DNA of 64,000 bases from assembly GCA_047974415.1 (NCBI GenBank), contig JBKECH010000075.1, positions 7,230 through 71,229 of the forward strand, read 5' to 3'. Origin of the DNA: JBKEAJ01 sp047974415 (GTDB lineage Bacteria; Bacteroidota; Bacteroidia; Bacteroidales; Prolixibacteraceae). Below are positions 25,868 to 34,854 of the stretch, in pieces (position 1 is the stretch's first letter; each line of letters opens with the position of its first letter). Under the pieces are notes generated by a model. That model ran no database searches. It was not told where the DNA came from and saw nothing but the letters and a program-made list of their open reading frames with translations. A program made the translations under genes and the position numbers.

Positions 25868-27238
25868 TTATTGGGGAGTATTTGATTTTGGGAAAGGGAT
25901 AACATAATTTATAGTTGCGCCATATGGCAACCATAAAAAGTTGGCTTTATCAACACTCAGCCTTTTGTAGGCATAAAACGCTTGTCCTTCGGCAAAAAAT
26001 TCTTTCCTATATTCTTTAATAATTTCAGTTTGCATACTTGCATCGTCGTTAAAATACATACCCGATATGTTTCTACTTACTCTAAATTCATTAAAATAAG
26101 TTTGTGCCGTTGACATATCTGGAGCTGATTCGGCGGCAATAAGATACATCTCGCTCAGGCGTATTAATGGAATTCGACGACGATCTTCATCAAACCTGCC
26201 TGAGGATAATTTTTCAGGCACTTTATATTTCTTTATAACATATCCTTTTGCTGCGTTTGTGGCAGTTACTTCTTCCCATAAATACACCTCTCGAATATCA
26301 GTACCTGAGTTTTCATACAACTCGCTATTAATTATTAAAGGCGAAGTGCCTTTTTTAAGACCTAATGAGTAGAAATCATCTTGAAACACATTGTACATAT
26401 CATACTCGTGCAAACCAAAGATATGTTCGTTGGGCAAAGAATAATATCCATTGCCGAAATCCTTCGCTGTTCCTAGTACTTTAGCCGTATTTCCAACAAT
26501 TTCCTTAGATAGTTCAAATGCCCTTTCTTTATTGCCAAACCATAGTTGCATTCTAGCTTCCAAAGCACGAGTAGCCTCTTCGTTCATACGAATGGAGCGG
26601 TACTCGCTGTAATTGTCATACAGCTCGGCTTCTTTCAAAAGAGCCTGAGCTGCTTTAATGTCCGATAAAAGTAGTTCTTGGTATTCTGCGTAAGTGCTAA
26701 ATGGGGTCTGATTTTTAGACAGTTTTGTTACATATGGCAACATCAATTCGTCGTTCTCTGTTCCTGGCACAGGTCCGAACATGCGCAATAAGTCAAAATG
26801 TATGTAAGCACGTAGTGCTAAACTCTCACCCTTGATTAGTTCAAACAAACCATCTGTCGAGAAAGCACTCTTTTTTGCATCAATGGAATTGAGTATTGAG
26901 TTAATATTTGCTATGGTAAAATATTGATGCCTGCAAATATCATTGATTTTCTGCTCAGTTATGATGTTGCCATAATTAAACATTCCCAATTCTTCTTTCC
27001 ATAACGATGCTTTGGGATCCCAAGAGGAAACCAAGAATTCGAGAAAGGTCATACTTAGGTTACTACCGTAACTTTTGTCATCTTTCATCTCTATGTACAC
27101 GCCGTTTAATGCATCGGTAAAGCCAGTTTCGGTAGTCAACAGTTCTTTTTGTGTTGCTTCTGTTTCTGGTGAAACATTTAGCCATTCGTCACAAGCCATA
27201 AGGCTAAACAAACTGGCTATGATTATAATTATTCTCAT
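25868..27238 (-). CDS. SusD/RagB family nutrient-binding lipoprotein
   Basis: 456 residues. The signal peptide has a lipobox (LFSLMACDEW) followed by LNVSPETEATQKELLTTETGFTDALNGVYIEM, the usual SusD start. TPR-like helices follow, with IKGESLALRAYIHFDLLRMFGPVP, the conserved SusD motif. The C-terminal part includes RIPLIRLSEMYLIAAESAP and EYRKEFFAEGQAFYAYKRL. It captures ligand at the cell surface and forms the lid of the partner SusC 11 bp upstream. The ligand is unknown. Confidence 0.92.
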   Translation of the reverse strand: MRIIIIIASLFSLMACDEWLNVSPETEATQKELLTTETGFTDALNGVYIEMKDDKSYGSNLSMTFLEFLVSSWDPKASLWKEELGMFNYGNIITEQKINDICRHQYFTIANINSILNSIDAKKSAFSTDGLFELIKGESLALRAYIHFDLLRMFGPVPGTENDELMLPYVTKLSKNQTPFSTYAEYQELLLSDIKAAQALLKEAELYDNYSEYRSIRMNEEATRALEARMQLWFGNKERAFELSKEIVGNTAKVLGTAKDFGNGYYSLPNEHIFGLHEYDMYNVFQDDFYSLGLKKGTSPLIINSELYENSGTDIREVYLWEEVTATNAAKGYVIKKYKVPEKLSSGRFDEDRRRIPLIRLSEMYLIAAESAPDMSTAQTYFNEFRVSRNISGMYFNDDASMQTEIIKEYRKEFFAEGQAFYAYKRLSVDKANFLWLPYGATINYVIPFPKSNTPQ

Positions 27239-27249
27239 TATTGTTTTTT

Positions 27250-30200
27250 TTAAAATATGACATTAATACCTAGCGAGAAATTACGAGCAAATGGGTAAGA
27301 GATTCCGCGTTCTTGCTTAACTGTTGAGAAGTAAAAAAGATTTGAGGCATTGGCAGAGAGCACAAAGCTCCTTATTCCTTTTTTCTTCATGAATTCCAAC
27401 GACTTGAGGTCATATCGAACATTTATGTTCTGAAGAGTCAGCGTATTTTCGTCTTTCACAAAGCGTGTTGACTTATAGGTCTTATTAGTGTCAAACAAGG
27501 ACTTAAATGCAGCTATGTCTCCAGGTTTTTGCCAGCGGTCGTCGTACACTCTGGAATCCAGATTCTTACTATAGTCAGCATTCTCAACTTTTGATATCAA
27601 TGTAGAATTATACATCTGCCCTCCAAGGCGGTATCCCATGGACAGGGCTACCGACAAGTCTTTATATCTAAAGGAAGAATTTATATTGCCCTGGAATTTA
27701 GGTTCGCTCACCCCTCCTGCAATTAAATCTGAAGCGTCCCATTCGGTAGTTGTTGTTCCATCCTTTTTAAGATAAATTTCCTTCCCAAGACTAGGTTCAA
27801 TGCCTAAAGACTTAACAACCCAAATTGTATTAATTGAATGCCCTTCTCTGTATAGGGTATTCGGATCGACTGTCGCCTTGCTCTCCATTTCCTTCTGAGC
27901 ATCCTTCAAGGCTTCGGACAGCTTGGAAATTCTGTTTGTATTTCTGATTGTGGACACCCCCACATTCCAAGTAACACCTTTGGAATAATTACGAACCAAG
28001 TAGGTGTTAAGTCTGAGTTCCATTCCACTATTCTTAACTTCTCCAATATTTCCCACATAAGAATCAAAACCATTGGGTGGAGGCAGGTTTATAGACGAGA
28101 TCAAATCCTCTGTCTTATCGATATACATATCGAATGCTCCACTAAGCAATCCTTTCCACACTTCTATTTCCAGTCCCCAATTAAAGCTTACTTTTTGTTG
28201 CCACTTCAAATCAGAGTTCCCTAGTCCTGACAAGTATGCGCCGTTCCATGCATAGTACCGGTCACTTGTAAAATACTTATAGGTGGAGAGAGATTGATAG
28301 GCCGAAAAGTTTTGTGAGCCTATTGTACCTGCAGAGCCACGCAATTTAAGACGATTGAATACAGACCCCTTCATAAAGTTCTCTTCGTGCATGTTCCATC
28401 CCAGACCAAGAGACCAAAAAGTTGCAAAGCGCTTGTCAGAACCAAACTGGGAGGCTCCGTCTGTGCGTAAAGAAAAATCAGCAAACAACTTGTTATCAAA
28501 CATATAATTTATATTCGATGTTAGACCTAACGAACGAGTTAGACTTTGACTACCATTAGGCGATCCTCCTTCTGCATACTGTAAGGCAACTGCCATAAAA
28601 TCAATGTTTTCATTAGTAAAACCCTCTGCTTTAAACGAATAAGAAGTCGATTCACGTTCACGTATATTATATTCCGCTCCCACAAATAAATAATGTTTGT
28701 CATTGAATAGATTGCTGTAGCTGACATTCAAACTTCCCTCGTATCTAAATGACTTTCCAGAGCGATAATCGTAAGTCCCTCTACGGAAAATATCATTTTC
28801 CAAATAATTTGCAAATTGCGTGTGGCTTGCTGGCTTGTATATGTCTCCGGTAGAATTGGACTTGCTCAGACCAAGCCTTCCTCTAACTTTCAATGCATCA
28901 GTCAATGTCAAGTCCATCTGAGTGTTATTGGTTATGGTATTATTTTCGTCCCTATCAAAAGTGTTTATTGTTGCATTATATAGAGGATTAGCTGAATAGT
29001 TGAACATACCACGAATTCCTAGTTTTTCCACTACATTGCCTTCTGCATCATAAGGTGCCCAATATGGATTTAATCCTACATAAGTAGAGAAAGAGCCATA
29101 GGGACTTTCTTCTGATTTGGTTATTCCCACAACAAGATTGTTCTGAAAGCTAATCTTCTTGGTCGAATACATTAACTTCACACTGCCATTGAAAGTATTG
29201 CGCTGCGAGCCAATCATCACCCCTTCGATATTATTGTACTGAGCAGATGCCACATAACGAAACTTCCGACTTCCTCCTTGAATGTTCAAACTGTGCTTTT
29301 GTCCAACCCCTGTTCTCAGAGGTTTGGACAACCAATAAGTATCGACCCCTCTGTTTACATCAGATAATATATCATTGTAATATTTCTGTAATTCAACATG
29401 CTTCTCAGCTCTAACCCCATTATATACACCGAATAAATCTTCCAACTCTAGTTTTTCGCGTGCGTTCAACACTCTATACTCCGTTAAGTCTGGTGCTTCA
29501 ATCATTAAATCACTACGCCAAGACACTTTCAGTTCTCCAGCTTCGGGTTGCTTTGTTGTTACCACCACAACACCATTTGCTCCGCGCGAACCATATATTG
29601 CCGTTGCCGATGCGTCCTTCAGTATGGTTATCGACTCTATATCATTCTCGTTCATGTCTTGGAGAGCCTGCATGCCAGATTCAAATCCATCTATAATAAT
29701 CAACGGCGTATTTAGATTCGCATTGGCTTCATCTCTTAATTCACCTACATTGGGAATACTAGAATTACCTCGTATCTGAACATCGGCAACACGATTCGGA
29801 TTGGAGCCTACAATATTATTCTCTAGGAGATTAAATGCAGGGTCAATATTATGGATGGTTGTTAGAACATTCCTATTTCCAAATTTTTCGAGTTCCTCGG
29901 CCTCTATTGTTGTACTAGCTCCAGTATAAGACTCTAGTCTACGGGTAAAAATACCTGTGACAACAACTTCTCCCACATTGGCAACATCAACTGCCATCTT
30001 AACATTGAACACATCACCTTTACTTACATCAATGGTGACTTTCTTATAACCGACGAAAGAAAAATCTATAGAAGTAGCTTCCTTCGAGATGTTCGACATT
30101 GAATATTCTCCGCTTGCATCGGATATTGTTACAATGTTAGTACCTGTCACCACAACTGTAACTCCTGCCATAGGTTCTCCTGTTTCTCTATCCGTTACTT

Positions 30201-30279
30201 TTCCCGAGATAGTCCGCATTTGCGCCCACATAAGATGAGTGAATGACAATAGTAAAAAGACAAGTAGAAATCTTCTCAT
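27250..30279 (-). CDS. SusC/RagA TonB-linked outer-membrane transporter
   Basis: 1009 residues. Signal peptide to MWAQ, then a carboxypeptidase-regulatory-like domain (~25-110: SGKVTDRETGEPMAGVTVVV), a plug domain (~115-235, with LIIIDGFESGMQAL and SITILKDASATAIYGSRGANG), and a 22-strand barrel ending FSLGINVIF. It imports ligands across the outer membrane using TonB energy. It is the first gene of the SusC-SusD-DUF4843-PKD operon. Unlike three other SusC genes in this window it has no poly-G tract upstream, only an ordinary consensus promoter. Confidence 0.95.
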   Translation of the reverse strand: MRRFLLVFLLLSFTHLMWAQMRTISGKVTDRETGEPMAGVTVVVTGTNIVTISDASGEYSMSNISKEATSIDFSFVGYKKVTIDVSKGDVFNVKMAVDVANVGEVVVTGIFTRRLESYTGASTTIEAEELEKFGNRNVLTTIHNIDPAFNLLENNIVGSNPNRVADVQIRGNSSIPNVGELRDEANANLNTPLIIIDGFESGMQALQDMNENDIESITILKDASATAIYGSRGANGVVVVTTKQPEAGELKVSWRSDLMIEAPDLTEYRVLNAREKLELEDLFGVYNGVRAEKHVELQKYYNDILSDVNRGVDTYWLSKPLRTGVGQKHSLNIQGGSRKFRYVASAQYNNIEGVMIGSQRNTFNGSVKLMYSTKKISFQNNLVVGITKSEESPYGSFSTYVGLNPYWAPYDAEGNVVEKLGIRGMFNYSANPLYNATINTFDRDENNTITNNTQMDLTLTDALKVRGRLGLSKSNSTGDIYKPASHTQFANYLENDIFRRGTYDYRSGKSFRYEGSLNVSYSNLFNDKHYLFVGAEYNIRERESTSYSFKAEGFTNENIDFMAVALQYAEGGSPNGSQSLTRSLGLTSNINYMFDNKLFADFSLRTDGASQFGSDKRFATFWSLGLGWNMHEENFMKGSVFNRLKLRGSAGTIGSQNFSAYQSLSTYKYFTSDRYYAWNGAYLSGLGNSDLKWQQKVSFNWGLEIEVWKGLLSGAFDMYIDKTEDLISSINLPPPNGFDSYVGNIGEVKNSGMELRLNTYLVRNYSKGVTWNVGVSTIRNTNRISKLSEALKDAQKEMESKATVDPNTLYREGHSINTIWVVKSLGIEPSLGKEIYLKKDGTTTTEWDASDLIAGGVSEPKFQGNINSSFRYKDLSVALSMGYRLGGQMYNSTLISKVENADYSKNLDSRVYDDRWQKPGDIAAFKSLFDTNKTYKSTRFVKDENTLTLQNINVRYDLKSLEFMKKKGIRSFVLSANASNLFYFSTVKQERGISYPFARNFSLGINVIF

Positions 30280-30308
30280 AAAAACACTTTAAAAGTTAAT
30301 ATTCGACA

Positions 30309-30339
30309 CAAATGTAATAATGATAATTCTAAATTCAAA
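30309..30339 (-). promoter_or_regulatory. Promoter of the first SusC operon
   Basis: On the minus strand TTTG (30339-30336), 19 bp spacer, TACATTTG (30316-30309), an exact match to the Bacteroidota consensus, 29 bp before the susC start codon. Confidence 0.75.
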
Positions 30340-30421
30340 AAATAATCAGAGTTTAAAGAAACAATAGTCACTGCTTAAGTTTACAAAAGCGTATTGTATT
30401 ATGGTTGGGAGCATCATAAAA

Positions 30422-31492
30422 TTATTTCATCTTTATTCTAAAGCTATTAAAGGATTGATTGCGCCATGCTCTGTCTATTGTTGACGGAGAGATTGCAAAA
30501 AGAGGAGAAAATGTTCTGACAACAACAGTTTGTTTATCTGGCAGAAACTCCATTATACGCAACCAGCCATCGCCACCATTACCATGCCACCCTCCGCCTT
30601 CAGTCTGGGCGTTGAAGACGATTTGATGTACAGTCTTCCCCGCTGCATTAACATCTTCCCTATAGCCCACATTCTGCCTGACATCGCTTGTTCCACCAAT
30701 ATGTCCGCATAATACTAGCTCAATATTTGACGATGGAGCAATTAGCTTTTGCCACAGTTCTTTTCCGTGAGTAGCATCTTTTATTTTGTATCCTTCTTTT
30801 TCTATCAAGGTATTGTCCTCACTCATTGCCTCCATGTAGCTATGTGTCAAAACAATTACACGATGCCCTTTATACTTATCTTGCGAGATAAGTGCTTTTG
30901 CCTGCCTTACAATGGTATCGCGTGGATTAAATTCGAGGGATACAATAAGGTATTTAATATTGTGGGGAGAGGTGAACTCATAAAAAGCATTCTCTAGTGT
31001 TTTTTCGCCCGCAAAGTTAGGCAACATTCCTGCAAGGATTTTTTTTGTTGCCTTCAGCTGTTCTGGTTGGAAATACGAATTCAGTTGAGAGTATCTATTT
31101 TCAGCGGATTTCGTACCGTAATCGTGGTTCCCAGTACATAATATGTACGGAACAACAGTGTCTAGTGTAGAAAAAGCTTCCCTGACAGAGGTCCATTGCT
31201 GATAACTATTCTGATCGCCATTCACTCCATCTCCGATTGGGATGTTATTTTGTTCTACTAGGTCGCCTTCACAAAGAACTAGTTTTATGTTTAGCTTGTC
31301 TTTGTTTTGCTTTATCCACCTGGTCATCAATGAGAATATAGGTTGATTACATTCAAATTTGCTGTAAGATTGAGGGTCTGGAAGTATAATCATAGACCAC
31401 GATTTACTATTTTCTAGCTCGGCCTGTCCCGATTGCGCACTTACCCCACCCCAGAGGCTAAGTATGATAATAGTAGTAAATAAGAATTTCAT
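30422..31492 (-). CDS. Secreted calcineurin-like metallophosphoesterase
   Basis: 356 residues with a signal peptide ending GGVSAQ. The metallophosphoesterase motifs are SMIILPDPQSYSKF (D-x-Q in place of the common D-x-H), LVLCEGDLVEQN (GDxxE), YILCTGNHDYGT (GNHD), VIVLTHSYMEAM and LVLCGHIGGT (GH). It should hydrolyse a phosphomonoester or phosphodiester in the periplasm or at the surface; the substrate is unknown. It lies 142 bp upstream of the SusC operon on the same strand, but that operon has its own promoter. Confidence 0.88.
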   Translation of the reverse strand: MKFLFTTIIILSLWGGVSAQSGQAELENSKSWSMIILPDPQSYSKFECNQPIFSLMTRWIKQNKDKLNIKLVLCEGDLVEQNNIPIGDGVNGDQNSYQQWTSVREAFSTLDTVVPYILCTGNHDYGTKSAENRYSQLNSYFQPEQLKATKKILAGMLPNFAGEKTLENAFYEFTSPHNIKYLIVSLEFNPRDTIVRQAKALISQDKYKGHRVIVLTHSYMEAMSEDNTLIEKEGYKIKDATHGKELWQKLIAPSSNIELVLCGHIGGTSDVRQNVGYREDVNAAGKTVHQIVFNAQTEGGGWHGNGGDGWLRIMEFLPDKQTVVVRTFSPLFAISPSTIDRAWRNQSFNSFRIKMK

Positions 31493-31578
31493 GTGTGTTT
31501 ATAATTTTGCTAACAAAAACTAACTAATAACTGTGATTAGCAATCGTTCTTTTATATTTTTCAATCTTTTTGTCAATC

Positions 31579-31610
31579 CAAAGGTAATGTAAAAAATGTA
31601 CTTTTGCAAC
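31579..31610 (-). promoter_or_regulatory. Candidate promoter of the phosphoesterase gene
   Basis: Minus-strand TACCTTTG (31586-31579) fits the -7 box. At the right distance (20 bp) stands GTTG rather than TTTG. It overlaps the sulfatase -7 region, so the two divergent genes may compete for polymerase. Confidence 0.4.
31599..31606 (+). promoter_or_regulatory. Candidate -7 box of the sulfatase gene
   Basis: TACTTTTG matches TAnnTTTG, 27 bp before the chosen ATG. A TTTG lies 26 bp further upstream, longer than the usual 19-21 bp. Confidence 0.4.
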
Positions 31611-31633
31611 AGAATGCCAGTAATTTTAAAATT

Positions 31634-33097
31634 ATGAAAAGAATAACGCTCCTCTTGTTGACATTTATTACATTAATAGCAAATGCACAAGACAAACCCA
31701 ACATTATTATATTTTTTGTTGATGATATGGGATGGCAAGAAACGTCTCTGCCTTTGCACAAAAAAGAAACTCGCAACAACAACTTCTTCCACACTCCTAA
31801 CATGGAAATCCTTGCAAGCAAAGGGCTTACGTACACAAATGCTTATTCTGCGCCTTTATGTTCACCAACAAGAGTAAGTCTGATGACAGGCGTGAATGCT
31901 ATGAAGCACCGAGTTACAAACTGGACATTACAAAAAGACATCTCGCCCGACGAAAAGTCTGACAGCGATATCGTGACACCTCCTGAATGGAATGTTAATG
32001 GAATGTCGTGCGAAAAAGGTATCAACAATACTTTTTACACCTACCAAACACTCCCTAAAATACTCCGTAAAGCAGGATACAAAACTATTCACGTTGGCAA
32101 GGCACATTTTGGAGCAAAAGGCACACCAGCCTCAAACCCTCTAAATATCGGATTCGATATAAATATAGGAGGACATGCAGCAGGAGGTCCTGGCTCTTAT
32201 TACGGGACAAATAACTTTAGTGCCGCACACAGAGGCGGAGGCAATGTTTGGGATGTCCCGAATCTTGAGAGATTTCATGGTAAAGATATATACCTGACTG
32301 AAGCATTGACACTAAAGGCGAGTGATGAGATACAAAAAGCGCTTGCCGAGAACAGACCATTTTTCCTGTATCTTTCCCATTATGCCGTGCATGCACCTTT
32401 TGAAGCCGACAAAAGATTTCTGAACAAATACAAGGCTTTCGATACTACCGAACTTCAGCAAACAAATGCTTCAATGATTGAAAGCATGGACAAATCATTA
32501 GGTGACATAATGCAACAATTAAAACTACTTGGAATTGATGATAATACAATTATCATATTCATGTCTGACAATGGTCAGCCTCCTAGCATAGGAGAGCAAT
32601 ACCCACTTAGGGGATATAAGATACAGCCCTACGAAGGTGGCATAAGAGTCCCACTGATAGTGTACAACCCACATGCCACAGAGCATGGAACGCGCATTGA
32701 AAAGAACGTAATTATTGATGACATTCTACCCACTGTCGTGGAGTTTGCACATGCCTCCTCCGAAGTAGAACATGCTGAAGAACTAGACGGCAAGAGCATT
32801 GCCAATCCAAACAAAATCGACAGCAATAGGGTGTTGTTTTGGCACTATCCACACACATATTACTCAAGCCCCTACAGTATTATAAGAAAAGGCGATTGGA
32901 AACTAATTTATTTTTACGATAAAGAAAAGTCTGAACTTTACAATACAAAATATGACATCTCAGAAAAGAACAACTTAGTCAACACAAATATCGCTAAATA
33001 TAGAGAGCTAAAGCAGTTACTGAGAAACGAATTACTTAACACTAAGGCCCCTATCCCTATTTTGAAAAAGACAGGGAAACCAAGCAAACTGCCATAG
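31634..33097 (+). CDS. Sulfatase (formylglycine-dependent), secreted
   Basis: 487 residues from the ATG at 31634 (MKRITLLLLTFITLIANAQ, a clear signal peptide). Upstream in-frame codons to 31604 are unlikely to be used. IIIFFVDDMGW is the metal-binding start of type I sulfatases. CSPTRVSLMTG carries the cysteine that becomes formylglycine. HVGKAHFG and FMSDNGQPP are further active-site motifs. It removes sulfate from a sulfated glycan or small molecule in the periplasm and needs a maturase encoded elsewhere. It is transcribed alone, divergent from the phosphoesterase. Confidence 0.93.
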   Translation: MKRITLLLLTFITLIANAQDKPNIIIFFVDDMGWQETSLPLHKKETRNNNFFHTPNMEILASKGLTYTNAYSAPLCSPTRVSLMTGVNAMKHRVTNWTLQKDISPDEKSDSDIVTPPEWNVNGMSCEKGINNTFYTYQTLPKILRKAGYKTIHVGKAHFGAKGTPASNPLNIGFDINIGGHAAGGPGSYYGTNNFSAAHRGGGNVWDVPNLERFHGKDIYLTEALTLKASDEIQKALAENRPFFLYLSHYAVHAPFEADKRFLNKYKAFDTTELQQTNASMIESMDKSLGDIMQQLKLLGIDDNTIIIFMSDNGQPPSIGEQYPLRGYKIQPYEGGIRVPLIVYNPHATEHGTRIEKNVIIDDILPTVVEFAHASSEVEHAEELDGKSIANPNKIDSNRVLFWHYPHTYYSSPYSIIRKGDWKLIYFYDKEKSELYNTKYDISEKNNLVNTNIAKYRELKQLLRNELLNTKAPIPILKKTGKPSKLP

Positions 33098-33104
33098 CTT
33101 TAGA

Positions 33105-33252
33105 TTAGAGCCCGTCTCTAATGTCCAATATCTGCATTATGCTCACTTTGCGAATTAGTCATTTACACAAGTAAACTCCCAATTCACAAAGTTTCACAAG
33201 CCTTGATATTTAACTTTATAGTTCAGACCCTTGACATTATGGACGAACACTA
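33105..33252. repeat. Dispersed intergenic repeat family 1
   Basis: ~148 bp from TTAGAGCCCGTCTCTAATGTCC to ACATTATGGACGAACACTAA. Internal blocks AATTAGTCATTTACACAAGT and GCCTTGATATTTA...TTTATAGTTCAGACC match the 42770-42939 copy (inverted). It fills the gap between the convergent sulfatase and SusD genes. Confidence 0.75.
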
Positions 33253-33308
33253 ATTATCTATCGTAATTAGATGGCTTTTTTAATAAAAATCTTTCACAAA
33301 GCAGATTG

Positions 33309-34841
33309 TTATTTAAGTATCCACATCAATTGATTGACCTCATCATTGCCATCAAATTGTCGTTGAATAGCTTCTACAACATTGTCCGTATTATAGTCCA
33401 TTTCGGACTTAGGATACATAAATCTTGTGGGGATTTTGTCAGTCACAAGATTTTGATTCGTTTCGGGATTGATTGGGAATTTAGGATATCCTGTTCTTCG
33501 GTAGTCCATATACGCCTCTAACTCGTACACTTGCAGAAAGTTTGATAAATATTTTTGAGTTATTATTTTATTTAATTTATCTTCAAAATTTCCAGTCAAT
33601 TGGATTTCAGGTTTAGCGATATAGTCGGCAATATATTGGTCTGTAATAACTCTTCCATAATGATATTTCACATCATCAATCATATAGCTTTGTTTAAACT
33701 TCATATCTGCTTCTATTCCCTTCAGGTAATACGTATTAGCATCTCCATTAATCCAATTTCTAAGAGCAGCTTCGGCTAAATAAAAATTCATGTCTGAATA
33801 TCTCATTTTAGCAAAAGGTTCTCCCTCCTCTTTTTCAGTATATCGCTTGTTTAGACGGCTACACTTATTACTTGAAGCAATAACACCCATTTCATTAAAT
33901 GGCAGAGTGATATCTACACCTGCAAATGCCTCCCAACTATCTACTGGTTTATTCTCTGTTTCAACAAAATATTCAGCTGGTGAAGCATAGTAGAACATTC
34001 TATAGTCTTCATATTTTTTAAGACTATCTATCAATACTGTTGACATCAATGCATAATGCGCATGTTTGGTTCTTGTATGATGAAAAGGATTAATCATTCC
34101 ATCTTGGTTCTTATAAACGATTTGAAAGTTGTCGTTATTGGACTCAAAATGTTTCTGTTTTGACACAACATCTCTAAATCTATCCTTTACTTTAAGATCT
34201 GCATCATCCACTTTCTTCGATAATGTAAGCAAAACTCTCATCTGAAAGACGGAAATCATCATTTGCCACTTGCTATTGTCTCCTCCATAGATAAAATCTC
34301 CATCAAATTTAACCTTACCAGCAGTCTCAAAGTGCGCATAAGCTTCATCCAAATCTCTTAGGACTTGCAACATAACCTCTTTTTGAGTATCATACTTAGG
34401 CTTACTTATTCCTTCCTCTCCCTTCAAAGTTTCAGAATAAGGAATATCACCTACTTTTAGCGTAAGATTGAATAACTTATAAGCCTTCATAAACTTATGT
34501 AATCCTACATATGATTCATACTGAGGGGAGGACTCTGCTTTAATTACCATTTTTTGACCAGTAGTCAAAATAGTGTAGTCAAACCCCATTCTTCCAAAGA
34601 AATTATACTGCTCACTTGATGCACCTTCAGCCCACCCCAAATATTTACCTCGCTGATAGTCGTAACTAAATGTTTTTGCAGCATCAGAACCAGCCATATT
34701 CCATATCAATCTAGTAGCCATCAGTGTAGCTGTAGCATCCAAAGGCTTGTCTGGATTGGTATTTATTTCATCAAACTCGCTGCAAGCTATAAGAAGAGTA
34801 CAGGCAAGAAACCAAAGACTTATTATTTTTATTGTTTTCAT
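33309..34841 (-). CDS. SusD/RagB-like outer-membrane lipoprotein (SusD-like_2 type)
   Basis: About 510 residues from the ATG at 34841 (MKTIKIISLWFLACTLLIAC, lipobox LIAC). The frame extends to 34874, overlapping the SusC stop, but that start lacks a signal peptide. CSEFDEINTNPDKPLDATAT is the typical opening of the SusD-like_2 group. TPR-like helices follow, including FMKAYKLFNLTLKVGDIPYS, and the C-terminal YMDYRRTGYPKFP. It is expected to act as the surface ligand-binding partner of the SusC 13 bp upstream. There is no degradative enzyme in the same operon. Confidence 0.9.
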   Translation of the reverse strand: MKTIKIISLWFLACTLLIACSEFDEINTNPDKPLDATATLMATRLIWNMAGSDAAKTFSYDYQRGKYLGWAEGASSEQYNFFGRMGFDYTILTTGQKMVIKAESSPQYESYVGLHKFMKAYKLFNLTLKVGDIPYSETLKGEEGISKPKYDTQKEVMLQVLRDLDEAYAHFETAGKVKFDGDFIYGGDNSKWQMMISVFQMRVLLTLSKKVDDADLKVKDRFRDVVSKQKHFESNNDNFQIVYKNQDGMINPFHHTRTKHAHYALMSTVLIDSLKKYEDYRMFYYASPAEYFVETENKPVDSWEAFAGVDITLPFNEMGVIASSNKCSRLNKRYTEKEEGEPFAKMRYSDMNFYLAEAALRNWINGDANTYYLKGIEADMKFKQSYMIDDVKYHYGRVITDQYIADYIAKPEIQLTGNFEDKLNKIITQKYLSNFLQVYELEAYMDYRRTGYPKFPINPETNQNLVTDKIPTRFMYPKSEMDYNTDNVVEAIQRQFDGNDEVNQLMWILK

Positions 34842-34854
34842 AGTTGATATTTTT

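Noticed and set aside
31573..31836. Minus-strand frame overlapping the sulfatase start
   Set aside because: Opposite a clear signal peptide and sulfatase motif, with no domain.
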